A stretch of DNA of 37,298 nucleotides, taken from IMG/VR virus record IMGVR_UViG_3300044691_000359, positions 1-37,298 of that record. One strand, written 5' to 3'. Under the pieces are notes generated by a model, which ran no database searches, was not told the origin of the DNA, and saw only the letters and a list, made by a program, of their open reading frames with translations. A program made the translations under genes and the position numbers. The DNA comes from a virus. Below are positions 14,895 to 22,358 of the stretch, piece by piece (position 1 is the first letter of the stretch; each line of letters opens with the position of its first letter).

Positions 14895-15187
14895 CAACCG
14901 GTCCGGGCTGCTCTCATCCCCCGACACGGCCCGGACCGGTTGGGCCTTGGCTCCGTGCCCGAACGCTGTATCGGTGGGCACGGGGAGGCCTCCGCGCTGG
15001 CCTTTAAGCGGCGCGGAGGAGCGGGGCCCGGTGGCATTCGCACGCACCCGGGCCCCGTCTCCACCCCAGATCGGTGCGCCGACCCCCCGCGGCGCACTTC
15101 GATACCGCGGCTGGGCAGTTCCGCCTGCAGGTCACCAGCCGCGGGAACGTCAGGGCCCGGTAGGCACCTCCCGCCTACCGGGCCCTG
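14895..15187 (+). ncRNA. array of seven hairpins, candidate structured RNA
   Basis: No credible gene lies at 14887-15267. Seven perfect stems follow one another: 14895-14942 (14 bp), 14953-14983 (8 bp), 14989-15019 (9 bp), 15022-15057 (10 bp), 15074-15097 (7 bp), 15105-15144 (10 bp) and 15151-15187 (15 bp, loop ACCTCCC). Most gaps are 2-16 bases. The stems differ in sequence, so this is not a repeat array. Three plus-strand loops are C-rich (ATCCCCC, ACCCCCC, CCTCCC) and could pair with ribosome-binding sites. It may be a regulatory RNA or stacked terminators. Confidence 0.4.
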
Positions 15188-15267
15188 TCACATTCCAGTC
15201 ACACCGGTAACAGACCACAAGGTCAACGCGACGACCACATCAAACCTACCTAGCGCCGGAGCCAGCC

Positions 15268-15759
15268 ACGACCGAGATCCAGGACCAGCCCGCGGGGACC
15301 CAGCCGGCACCACGTCGTCCGCGGCGCGCGTGGATGATCGCCGCGGTAGGCGCCGCGATCGTGGTGGTCGGTGGCACGGTGGGCGCCGTGGTGGCGGCAC
15401 CTGCCTCGCCGACAACGTTCACACTCAACGGGGCGGTGTCGATGCTGAACAGTGGGGATCTGATCCAGGCGAACGGGGACGGCGGCTGCTACGGGATCGG
15501 CAGCTATTCGGACCTCGCTACGGGTGCCACCGTCACTGTGCGGGACGAGAGCGGGCTAACCGTCGCGATGGGCACGCTCGGGGCAAGCGACGCCGCTGTC
15601 ACGCCGCAGACAGGGTTCGTGTGGGGGTGCGACATCGACTTCGCCGTCGTCGGCGTGCCTGACGGGCACCCTCAGTATCAGGTGTCCGTCGCGAACCGCG
15701 CCCCGCAGGTGGTCTCTCTGAGCACCGCGCGCACCTACGGCGCGGTGCTGAACATCTGA
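15268..15759 (+). CDS. exported or membrane-anchored cargo protein, unknown
   Basis: About 163 residues if translation begins at 15268, or 141 from the first ATG at 15334. The longer form is preferred: a coding-like cytoplasmic tail (TTEIQDQPAGTQPAPRRPRR) precedes the membrane helix (MIAAVGAAIVVVGGTVGAVV), GGAG lies six bases before codon 15268, and the ATG at 15334 has no ribosome site. Codon 15268 is ACG, so either ACG is used as a start or an ATG has mutated. The outside part has two cysteines (GGCYGIGSY and VWGCDIDF) and is beta-rich. It ends head-on against the late operon terminator. Function unknown; surface location is likely. Confidence 0.6.
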   Translation, partial: TTEIQDQPAGTQPAPRRPRRAWMIAAVGAAIVVVGGTVGAVVAAPASPTTFTLNGAVSMLNSGDLIQANGDGGCYGIGSYSDLATGATVTVRDESGLTVAMGTLGASDAAVTPQTGFVWGCDIDFAVVGVPDGHPQYQVSVANRAPQVVSLSTARTYGAVLNI

Positions 15760-15769
15760 TTTTGGGCAC

Positions 15770-15829
15770 AAAAAAGCAGGCCCCCGATACTCAACCTGGG
15801 CAGGGGATGCCAGGGAGTACCGGGGGCCT
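15770..15829 (-). terminator. late operon intrinsic terminator
   Basis: On the minus strand a 14-base stem with one mismatch (15829-15816 with 15791-15778) is followed by a run of six T (15775-15770). It lies about 40 bases beyond the holin stop, so it ends the leftward late transcript. It may also end the convergent exported-protein transcript. Confidence 0.85.
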
Positions 15830-15868
15830 TGTGCCGCCTCCGACGGGGCGGCAGTAGGGGTGTCGGAC

Positions 15869-16060
15869 CTACAGGGTGTTCTTGACGACGCCGACCGCGA
15901 CGGGGGTGACGATCGCGGCGACAGCGGCGAGGATCGCGGCCACGATGCCCGCGGGCACGTGCACACCGACCGCGGCGAGGATGCCGAGGACGACCGGGGC
16001 GGGCAGCTGAGCGAGGATCGCCGCGACGACCTTCTTGTACTTCGCGAGGTTGGCGAGCAT
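15869..16060 (-). CDS. holin with two membrane segments
   Basis: 63 residues from the ATG at 16060, which has GGAG six bases upstream. An upstream in-frame ATG at 16102, touching the previous stop (TGATG), would give 77 residues, so a dual start is possible as in lambda S. The protein has two hydrophobic segments (VVAAILAQLPAPVVLGILAA and PAGIVAAILAAVAAIVTPVA) joined by a short VGVHV turn, with a basic start (KYKK). It is the last gene of the lysis cassette, just before the late terminator. Small two-helix proteins in this place are holins, which open the membrane for the lysins. Confidence 0.7.
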   Translation of the reverse strand: MLANLAKYKKVVAAILAQLPAPVVLGILAAVGVHVPAGIVAAILAAVAAIVTPVAVGVVKNTL

Positions 16061-16101
16061 GGTTTCTCCGATCAGAGGTTCGTCGATGGGGCGCCGGGAC
16101 A

Positions 16102-16332
16102 TCAGAGGCGGCTCTCCGGCTGGAACACCGCGCGGTTCAGCGCCATGAAGCCCTGCTGGAAGTGGGTGCGCGCGATCGACACCCAGCGGCGGTCGACCTC
16201 GGATCCGTCGAGCTGGAGAAGCCAATCACCCAACTCGTTCTCCAGGTCCTTGGAGTGGTTGACCGTGTTGATCTTCTCGGGGCTCTGGGGAACGTAGCCG
16301 GTGATGGCTCCCGGTTCCTGCGGGTCGCTCAT
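16102..16332 (-). CDS. helical-hairpin protein, possibly Acb2/Tad1-like
   Basis: 76 residues. After a Pro-rich start it forms two helices: NTVNHSKDLENELGDWLLQL and RRWVSIARTHFQQGFMALNR. The second, with an Arg-Trp, a conserved ARTHFQQGFMAL run and a final AVFQP, resembles the small helical-hairpin proteins grouped with Acb2 and Tad1, which bind cyclic nucleotides and block CBASS or Thoeris defence. Such proteins are often found among phage lysis and late genes. It is coupled to both neighbours (four-base overlap upstream, TGATG downstream). The match is from memory of the family pattern and needs a profile search; a plain structural role is the alternative. Confidence 0.5.
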   Translation of the reverse strand: MSDPQEPGAITGYVPQSPEKINTVNHSKDLENELGDWLLQLDGSEVDRRWVSIARTHFQQGFMALNRAVFQPESRL

Positions 16333-17174
16333 GCGGTGGGGGTGACGGCGATGGTGACCTTGACGTGAGCGGCGACCGCGGCGTTGATCGCGTCGGTGAC
16401 CATCTGGGGAGTGATCGCCGGGTTGGCGGTCGCCGCGGCGAGAGCGGCCGTGAGACCGACGACAGCGGCCGCGATCTGCTGGATGCGGATGTTGTCCTCA
16501 GCGAGGCAGTTGTTCACGGTCTTGACCGTGGCGGGGGTGTCCACGCCTGCCCAGTTCGGCATATGCACGTTGTCGGTGAGAAGCATGTCGGGTGCACCAA
16601 TCGGTAGGTACTGCTCGCTGATGTCCACCTGGACGCCCGCGACGGGCGCGGTGCCGTCATTGCGCTGCCACAGGTGGATCCACTGCTGGTTGGCTGCCGA
16701 CGGCTGGGAGCCGGCGAGCCAGAAGTACGACCCGACACCAGCGTTGTGGGCGCCGGTGAGGGTCTCGAGGAACCCGTACGTGCCGGACTCGGTGTGGCCG
16801 AGGGCGTCGTTGAACCCGCGGGCGTACTTGACGGCGTCCGCGACCTGGCCGGCCGTGGCGTGGGAGTCTGCCGCGGCGAGGATCGGCACGGAGTCCGGGA
16901 TCCCGCAGGTTCTCGCGTCCGCGCGTGCTGTGTTGGCGTGGGACACACCTGCGGCGTAGTCGTCGGCCGCGACCCACGCGTCGTCCGTGTTGAGCTCGGC
17001 GACGAGAAGCACCTGGATGCCGTTGCGCACGAGGTCCTGGTACTCGGCTGCGGTGATGCGCTTCCCTGCGCTGCCGAGCCCGACGTACCGGATCACGCCG
17101 ACGTACCCGTCAGCTTTCAGGGTTGCGCCGGAGGGCCGGCCACCGGAGTAGTCGGCCCACTTCCCCAGGCTCAT
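16329..17174 (-). CDS. DUF1906 glycoside-hydrolase-like endolysin
   Basis: 281 residues from the ATG at 17174 (TGATG with the upstream stop). Residues 1-210 match DUF1906, a TIM-barrel family related to GH25 lysozymes: KWADYSGGRPSGATLKADGY at the start with Asp8, GIQVLLVAELNTDDAW, ARGFNDALGH and WIHLWQRNDGTAPVAGVQVD. The final 70 residues are Ala-rich helices that may bind the wall or form oligomers. It has no signal peptide, so release depends on a holin. It lies right after the papain-like lysin, so the phage seems to make a glycan-cleaving and a peptide-cleaving lysin. Confidence 0.8.
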   Translation of the reverse strand: MSLGKWADYSGGRPSGATLKADGYVGVIRYVGLGSAGKRITAAEYQDLVRNGIQVLLVAELNTDDAWVAADDYAAGVSHANTARADARTCGIPDSVPILAAADSHATAGQVADAVKYARGFNDALGHTESGTYGFLETLTGAHNAGVGSYFWLAGSQPSAANQQWIHLWQRNDGTAPVAGVQVDISEQYLPIGAPDMLLTDNVHMPNWAGVDTPATVKTVNNCLAEDNIRIQQIAAAVVGLTAALAAATANPAITPQMVTDAINAAVAAHVKVTIAVTPTA

Positions 17175-18184
17175 CAGAAGTTCCGGGCTTTCTTCCAGGC
17201 CAGGAACGCCTTCGCAGCGGCGGCGTTGTCGGTGACGTGGTGCTTCGCTGCCCACGGGGTCAACGCGGCCACCAGCGCGGCGTCAGCGGTCGCTACAGGT
17301 GCAGGAGGGACCGGAGTCGGGTCAGGCACCGGGACAGGAATCGGCGGAACCGGAACGGGAGTGGGGACAGGCTTTGGGGCTGGAAACGGGTTGGGCTTCC
17401 CGGTGAGTTCGGCGAAGTCCTCACCGAGCCCGAACAGGTCCAACCCTTCCGGGCTGTGACCGGACACGTCGAGCCACTCCGGGGTGATGACAACCCAGGC
17501 TTCTTCGACGTACTTGGACCACCACCGGTCCGTCATGTCCTCGACCGCGCCCCAGGTGACGATCCGCTCGTCCTTGTTGGCGGTGTTGAAGTAGCCGTGG
17601 TGGATGGCGTGGCCACCGTCGATGCCACCATCGTTGACGAGGACGTCCCACGGCTGGTGGTTGTTGAACTGGCCCATCGCGGAGTTCGGGAAGTTCACCC
17701 CGAGACACAAGCTGCCGAACAGGTTGAGTGCGGCGTCGAGCTCGACGCGGTCGGAGATCTTCACCGATGCGTACGCCAGGATCTTGTGTGCGTCCGCGTA
17801 CTCCTTCGCGGCCGTGCCACCGATGCCGACCTTCTGCCAGTACGCCAACGCGTCGGCGATGACGGTGCCCTGGTCAGTCGACGGGTCCTTCGGGTTGTAC
17901 CCAGTGACCGCGGAGTACCCCTTGATCAGATCTGCAGTGGTGACTTTGATGGTTTCACCGTTGCCGTAGGTGGATGCGGCTTCGATGACGTGCCCGATCA
18001 TCGCCCAAACGCAGTCGCCGAGCTGGTCGTTGCCGTAAATCGGCCACTCACCCACCTTGGACAGGTAGTCCACCATCGCCGGGTTCGGCGGCACCGTGCC
18101 GGCGAGACGCGGACCCAGCTCGAGCTTCGGGCGCGCAGGGTCGTGGGGCAGCCGACCGAGTTTGAAAGTCGTCGGAGTCGTCAT
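17174..18184 (-). CDS. papain-like cysteine peptidase lysin
   Basis: 336 residues from the ATG at 18184. Residues 30-250 form a papain-fold peptidase: Gln54 and Cys58 in YGNDQLGDCVWAMIGHVIE, His192 in GIDGGHAIHHGYF and an acidic or Asn partner further on in the TWGAVEDMT segment. A Pro/Val repeat linker follows (about 265-300, PVPTPVPVPPIPVPVPDPTP), then a 45-residue helical C-terminal domain. Such enzymes are found near actinophage lysis genes and may cut peptidoglycan peptides or act on host proteins. It is adjacent to the DUF1906 lysin. The substrate is not shown by the sequence. Confidence 0.7.
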   Translation of the reverse strand: MTTPTTFKLGRLPHDPARPKLELGPRLAGTVPPNPAMVDYLSKVGEWPIYGNDQLGDCVWAMIGHVIEAASTYGNGETIKVTTADLIKGYSAVTGYNPKDPSTDQGTVIADALAYWQKVGIGGTAAKEYADAHKILAYASVKISDRVELDAALNLFGSLCLGVNFPNSAMGQFNNHQPWDVLVNDGGIDGGHAIHHGYFNTANKDERIVTWGAVEDMTDRWWSKYVEEAWVVITPEWLDVSGHSPEGLDLFGLGEDFAELTGKPNPFPAPKPVPTPVPVPPIPVPVPDPTPVPPAPVATADAALVAALTPWAAKHHVTDNAAAAKAFLAWKKARNF

Positions 18185-18195
18185 GGGTTGGGGCC

Positions 18196-19026
18196 TCAAT
18201 TCGGGGGTATCGGAAGAATCGGAGCGCTGGTCGTCGGAGCCGCCGGGCATGCCGCGTCACCAGCGGGATGCGTCGCAGTCGTGTCATCACCAGTCGCCGG
18301 GTTGTGCAGAGACACCACCACCTGGCAAGTGCCGGCGTCGTCGCGCTGGAACTCCACGTCCGTGACGCTCACGCCCTGCGCACCGGTGCCGCCGGCACAG
18401 TTGCCGTGCGCGTCGCAGTACGCGGCGACGGATGCGGCGACCTGCGCGTCCGTGGCTGATTGGCCATCGTTGCCGTTGTGCCCCGGGGTGCCCCGGAAGT
18501 CGGCGGCGTGCGACGCGATGTAGCTCGAGGCCGCGGCCGAGATCTCGTCAGCGGTCGGCGGCCTGCCAGGAGTCGGCGGGTTCACCGTCAGGTAGTCCGC
18601 GACGGCGGTCGCGACCATCGCTGGGGTGGCATCCTGCCCGTTGGCCGGCGGGTGCGCGCGGAGCTGCTCGGCGACGGCGTCGTCGATCTGTGCCTGCGTC
18701 GGGCCGGTGGCGACCGGTACCGGTGCGGGTGCGGGTGCGGGTGCGGGGGCGGTCGGCGCGGCGGGCTCGACGACCGGGGTGCCGCCGAGGCGGAGCACCT
18801 GGTCGCGCAACTTCGCGGCGTCGACGGCGTTCTGGTTGGACTGGGTGGCGACCTCGCCGAGCTGCCCGCGGATCTCCGACAGGCGAGGCACGAAGTACAC
18901 GACCGCGGCGACGATGCAGAAGAGAAGCACACCGAGCGCAATCCAGGTGGACCGCCGGCCACGCAGGTCTTTCGGTGCGTTCTCGGATGTGCTCTCGACT
19001 ATGTGGCGCGCCTGGTCATTGGTCAC
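18196..19026 (-). CDS. single-pass membrane protein with coiled coil and Pro/Ala stalk
   Basis: 276 residues from a GTG at 19026, preceded by GGAGGAGG and overlapping the previous stop (GTGA). Layout: cytoplasmic start (1-26), membrane helix (about 28-48, STWIALGVLLFCIVAAVVYF), coiled coil (50-85), Pro/Ala stalk (EPAAPTAPAPAPAPAPVPVA), several Ala-rich helical repeats of a TxxxVAxAVADYL type, a Gly-rich stretch with GTPGHNGNDGQ, and a small C-terminal beta domain with cysteines (DVEFQRDDAGTCQVVVSLHN). It lies at the boundary of tail and lysis genes. It may bridge membrane and wall during lysis, or be a lysogen surface protein. Function not known. Confidence 0.7.
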   Translation of the reverse strand: MTNDQARHIVESTSENAPKDLRGRRSTWIALGVLLFCIVAAVVYFVPRLSEIRGQLGEVATQSNQNAVDAAKLRDQVLRLGGTPVVEPAAPTAPAPAPAPAPVPVATGPTQAQIDDAVAEQLRAHPPANGQDATPAMVATAVADYLTVNPPTPGRPPTADEISAAASSYIASHAADFRGTPGHNGNDGQSATDAQVAASVAAYCDAHGNCAGGTGAQGVSVTDVEFQRDDAGTCQVVVSLHNPATGDDTTATHPAGDAACPAAPTTSAPILPIPPN

Positions 19027-19268
19027 AATTCCTCCTCCTTTCGGAGTGATTCCTGTATGTCGTCGATTTCCTCTGGGGTGATTTCCCCGTCCCGCACCGC
19101 TTCGAGGAGTTTGATCGCGGTCTCTTTCGATGCCTTGCGGGCGACCTGCTTGTTTCCGCCGCGCCGCGCGGGGCGAATCGTGTTCCATATGAGCACGAAC
19201 GCGGACGACAGTGAACCGATAAGGATGGATACACCGACAAGCAGATCTTTGATGTCACCCACCGACAC
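19023..19268 (-). CDS. small single-pass membrane protein, second holin candidate
   Basis: 81 residues with one N-terminal membrane helix (about 8-30, LLVGVSILIGSLSSAFVLIW) and a long charged helical tail (KETAIKLLEAVRDGEITPEE). It begins the lysis cassette and overlaps the next gene by GTGA. Many actinophages have two small membrane proteins in the lysis region, one holin and one regulator. Which one opens the membrane here cannot be told. Confidence 0.65.
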   Translation of the reverse strand: MSVGDIKDLLVGVSILIGSLSSAFVLIWNTIRPARRGGNKQVARKASKETAIKLLEAVRDGEITPEEIDDIQESLRKEEEL

Positions 19269-19290
19269 CTCCTTTCAATTCCCCAAAGGA

Positions 19291-20046
19291 TCAGTGCGAA
19301 CCGACGTCGGCGTCATAGACGGCCTTCGAGCCGCCCGACACTTCACCAGCGATAACGAAGAAGGCAGTCGATACAGGCTTCACTAGCACCTGCACGGTTA
19401 CCCCCTGCTCGTTCATGAAGTTGGCGGGCAGCAGAAGGCGTTTAGTAAAGAACTGGGCACCGCTGCCCGTCGTGGTCGATGAGGTGACCGTGGTCGTTCC
19501 GTCGGTGACCAAAACTCGATAGTCGAAGTTTGTCACGGAGAACGTGTTGCCGTTCGCGGTGGTCAGCACAGTGAATGTGCCGGTGACCTGAATGGACGGG
19601 TTGTAAAAAATCGCCGCCAGTTGGGCAATCGTGACCTCGGCCCCGGCGGCAACACTGAAGAACCCGCCACCCGCGAACAGCGGCGGCAGCGGCATGGTGA
19701 CGATCGGCGCGGACAGTCCGTACCCAGCGGACTCGTCGGTCTGCAACATCGCGTTTCCGGACAGGTCGTTGATCCGCAGCTGCTGCTTGCTGCCGTACGT
19801 AGCGGCACCCGGCCGGATCGTCAGCGCCGGCCCACCATCCTGGTACTTCAGCACGGTGTCCACCACCGGATTGCCCGAACCGTCCACAATGGTCGGGTCG
19901 GGGTAGATCTGGAACGAGCCATTCGGCCCCGCCGAGAACGGGTATTTCGACTGCCGTCCCTGCTCGGCCGCGACCTGGTCCCGGTCCTTGAACTGGTTGG
20001 CGATCACGTCGCCGCCGGTGAAGTTGACCTTTGGTGTGTTCACCAT
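19291..20046 (-). CDS. tail-tip or fibre-like minor tail protein
   Basis: 251 residues from the ATG at 20046, which touches the previous stop (TGATG). It is beta-rich and full of Gly, Thr and Ser, with NFTGGDVIANQFKDRDQVAA at the start and TVTSSTTTGSGAQFFTKRLL near the end. Length, composition and place after the gp37-like protein fit a receptor-binding or fibre component. No specific domain recognised. It is the last structural gene before lysis. Confidence 0.65.
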   Translation of the reverse strand: MVNTPKVNFTGGDVIANQFKDRDQVAAEQGRQSKYPFSAGPNGSFQIYPDPTIVDGSGNPVVDTVLKYQDGGPALTIRPGAATYGSKQQLRINDLSGNAMLQTDESAGYGLSAPIVTMPLPPLFAGGGFFSVAAGAEVTIAQLAAIFYNPSIQVTGTFTVLTTANGNTFSVTNFDYRVLVTDGTTTVTSSTTTGSGAQFFTKRLLLPANFMNEQGVTVQVLVKPVSTAFFVIAGEVSGGSKAVYDADVGSH

Positions 20047-21194
20047 CAGAAGGCCCCTCTCGCGTCGAGGGCGTGGGTCACGGTGTTGGGGTCGCTGCCG
20101 TTCGCCAAGCCGATGATGCGCACCGAGTACAGGCCGTCCGGGATCCACGGGTGGCCGATCACGTTGTAGGTCGCGAAATAGCCCGGGTCATACGACCCCA
20201 GCGGCGAGACGCCGTCGATGCGGATCAAGGGTTTCCAGGTCTCGGTGGACTTTCCGTAGAGGCCGATGTCCGCCGTGGCGTAGGCGTTGAGGACGTCCTG
20301 GCTGGATTCCGACGAGTGGTTGCTGTCGACGTAGTCCAGCAGCGGCCACCCGTTAGTGATCAACCCCGGGTTGTTGGCGTACCCGCTGAGTTGTGTCTGC
20401 GAGTTGCCCGCGCCCTTGACCCACGCGGCCGTAGCCACAGTGGACCCATCGGCGTCGAGTGGTAGACCCTGGATCGTGCTCTTGTAGTCGAACGCAACCG
20501 GCGCCCCAAGCTGGGTGATGTAGGGCTTGCCGATGGCCATGCGGTGCCGGATGAAACGGCCACTGCCCGGCACGTTCAGCAGGTACGGGGCGAAGTCGAC
20601 GTCCGGTCCGCCGCCGACCTGGGTGAGTTCCTGCAGCCGTTGCCCGCACGGGGCGAGGTCGAACCCGTTGTACGTGCGGGTATTGGTGCCGGTTCCGGAG
20701 TCGGCCGGGATGTCCACGGGCAGCGCGGATCCCGGTCGCCCGGTCATGGTGACGGCGTTGCGCACGATCGCCGCGGCGATGTCCCACAGTTGCCCCGTGA
20801 TCGTCACGTCGGCCGACGGGTCGGTGATCAGTGTGGTGGCGGGGTCGTAGGCCGGGTGGTGCAGGTTGCGGCGGTTCAGCAACGACCAGAAGCCGCCGAA
20901 GCTGACCTGCACGGTGCCGCCGGCGTCGTCGACCGGGTAGGCCGTGATCGGGCCGGCGTTGCACACGTAGTCGCCCCACAGGACCGCGATGGAGAACCGC
21001 CACGGGATCATCAGCGAGCGCAGCACACCGGGCGCCCAGCCTTGGGACTGCAGCGGCATCGTGATCTGGTTGGCGGTGCTCGCGTTGATCTGGCGGGCCC
21101 AGGTCGGGGGCGCGTTGATCGGGAGCTCGGCCGAACCGACGACACGGCCCGAGGTGGACGAGTAGACCAGCGCGGTGTAACCGCCGATGCTCAC
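20046..21194 (-). CDS. minor tail protein, ReqiPepy6 gp37-like
   Basis: 382 residues. The sequence resembles the ReqiPepy6 Gp37-like family of actinophage tail proteins: YTALVYSSTSGRVVGSAELP at the start, repeated beta strands in the middle (TVQVSFGGFWSLLNRRNLHH) and a C-terminal part ending in GLYSVRIIGLANGSDPN. These correspond to the baseplate hub or Tal-like proteins of the tail tip. It follows the other tail-tip genes and is coupled to the next gene. Confidence 0.75.
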   Translation of the reverse strand: MSIGGYTALVYSSTSGRVVGSAELPINAPPTWARQINASTANQITMPLQSQGWAPGVLRSLMIPWRFSIAVLWGDYVCNAGPITAYPVDDAGGTVQVSFGGFWSLLNRRNLHHPAYDPATTLITDPSADVTITGQLWDIAAAIVRNAVTMTGRPGSALPVDIPADSGTGTNTRTYNGFDLAPCGQRLQELTQVGGGPDVDFAPYLLNVPGSGRFIRHRMAIGKPYITQLGAPVAFDYKSTIQGLPLDADGSTVATAAWVKGAGNSQTQLSGYANNPGLITNGWPLLDYVDSNHSSESSQDVLNAYATADIGLYGKSTETWKPLIRIDGVSPLGSYDPGYFATYNVIGHPWIPDGLYSVRIIGLANGSDPNTVTHALDARGAF

Positions 21195-21197
21195 GGC

Positions 21198-22346
21198 TCA
21201 CACGTCCGGGATCAGGGTGGCCGGGCCCAGACGGGTGACCTTGAAATACGACCTGCCGCCGGCGTCTGGTTTCGAGTCCAACCCGCCGGCGCCCGACAGC
21301 CGGGAGAACGTACCCACGAACGTCCGGGTACCCGTCGCGGTCGGCTTGAGCAGGAACTTGTACGTCTTGAACAGCGGCTGGTTGACCGGTTCGTTCTGGA
21401 TATCGTCCTCAAACTGGATTGCGCCCGAGACGTTGGTGTCCCGGATGCGCACCTTGAACACGTCGGTGCCGATGGACAGCTGGTGAGCGAACCCCCACTC
21501 GACCTCGTACGCCTGGCCGTTGACGACCGGGAACGACCCGGTGCCCGTGTTGGTCAGGATCTCGGTTCCGCTCGAGGTGGTGGCCAACGTGGTACCGGTG
21601 ACGTAGCGGTTGCCACCGACGACCTGGTTGGGCGAGTTGGTGTAGGTGATGATGTTGACCCAGCTCGCCGTGCTGTCCGACCAGCGGTCGATGCCGGTCC
21701 CCGTGTCTCGCAGTTCGCCGTCGCGGAAGCCTGGATCGGTGAGCAGGTCACCGGCGCCGATGTCGAGCAGTCGCCGGATGCCGCCGTTGAGCGTCGTGCT
21801 TTTGCGCATGGGGGTGATCTGGGCGTTGGTGATGGTGGTCGCCAGCGCGTTCACGCGCGCCGAGGCGAGCAGCAAACAGCCGGCGGGCAACGTCGGCAAC
21901 ACCGGGCTGGCATTCGGCGAGCCCGTGATGACCTCGATCGCCGCGCCCAGCGGTCCGGGGTCGGACAGCGCGGTGTCGCGAACACGCACCACGATGGCGT
22001 CCAGCCGCGGGTTGGTGGGGTCGGCGTCGGCTACGCGCGGGTTGGACACCGACACGCTGTATGCCTGGTACACCGCGTTTCCGGCTCGGTAGACGATCGC
22101 CGTGCCGGGGTAGACGACCAGCGTCAGCGACGGTGTTCCCTGAGCTGCCACAAGGAAGTCGAAGTGCAGCCCGTTGAAGCTTGCCGCGGGAACCACGCCG
22201 CCGCGCCACACCTGGTTGGGAATGATCGCCGAGATCTGGGGGTTGGCACCGGCCCAGTAGCCGCCGTCGTGCTGGCGCCCCTCGAGCGCGGCGTTGAGCG
22301 ACTGCAGCGTCCACGCGCCGTCGATGGGAACGTTGGTCAAAACCAT
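21198..22346 (-). CDS. minor tail / baseplate protein with carbohydrate-binding-like C-terminus
   Basis: 382 residues. The N-terminal half (ALEGRQHDGGYWAGANPQIS, then FDFLVAAQGTPSLTLVVYPG) resembles the upper-baseplate fibre proteins of actinophages. The C-terminal half (about 210-382) has a jelly-roll look: GTGSFPVVNGQAYEVEWGFA and a TYKFLLKPTATGTRTFVGTF segment, similar to carbohydrate-binding modules. It probably touches host surface sugars during adsorption. Confidence 0.7.
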   Translation of the reverse strand: MVLTNVPIDGAWTLQSLNAALEGRQHDGGYWAGANPQISAIIPNQVWRGGVVPAASFNGLHFDFLVAAQGTPSLTLVVYPGTAIVYRAGNAVYQAYSVSVSNPRVADADPTNPRLDAIVVRVRDTALSDPGPLGAAIEVITGSPNASPVLPTLPAGCLLLASARVNALATTITNAQITPMRKSTTLNGGIRRLLDIGAGDLLTDPGFRDGELRDTGTGIDRWSDSTASWVNIITYTNSPNQVVGGNRYVTGTTLATTSSGTEILTNTGTGSFPVVNGQAYEVEWGFAHQLSIGTDVFKVRIRDTNVSGAIQFEDDIQNEPVNQPLFKTYKFLLKPTATGTRTFVGTFSRLSGAGGLDSKPDAGGRSYFKVTRLGPATLIPDV

Positions 22347-22358
22347 GTCGGAACCTCT

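Noticed and set aside
14745-15662. 305-codon plus-strand frame across the hairpin array
   Set aside because: It is composed of Arg/Pro/Gly runs, overlaps two supported genes out of frame and has no ribosome site; the hairpin row explains the region better.
10055-15759. The island is host chromosome between two prophages
   Set aside because: The left part holds only early and lysogeny genes and the right part only packaging, structural and lysis genes, which together make one phage in standard order. Two complementary half-phages by chance are unlikely. It is not fully excluded without junction data.
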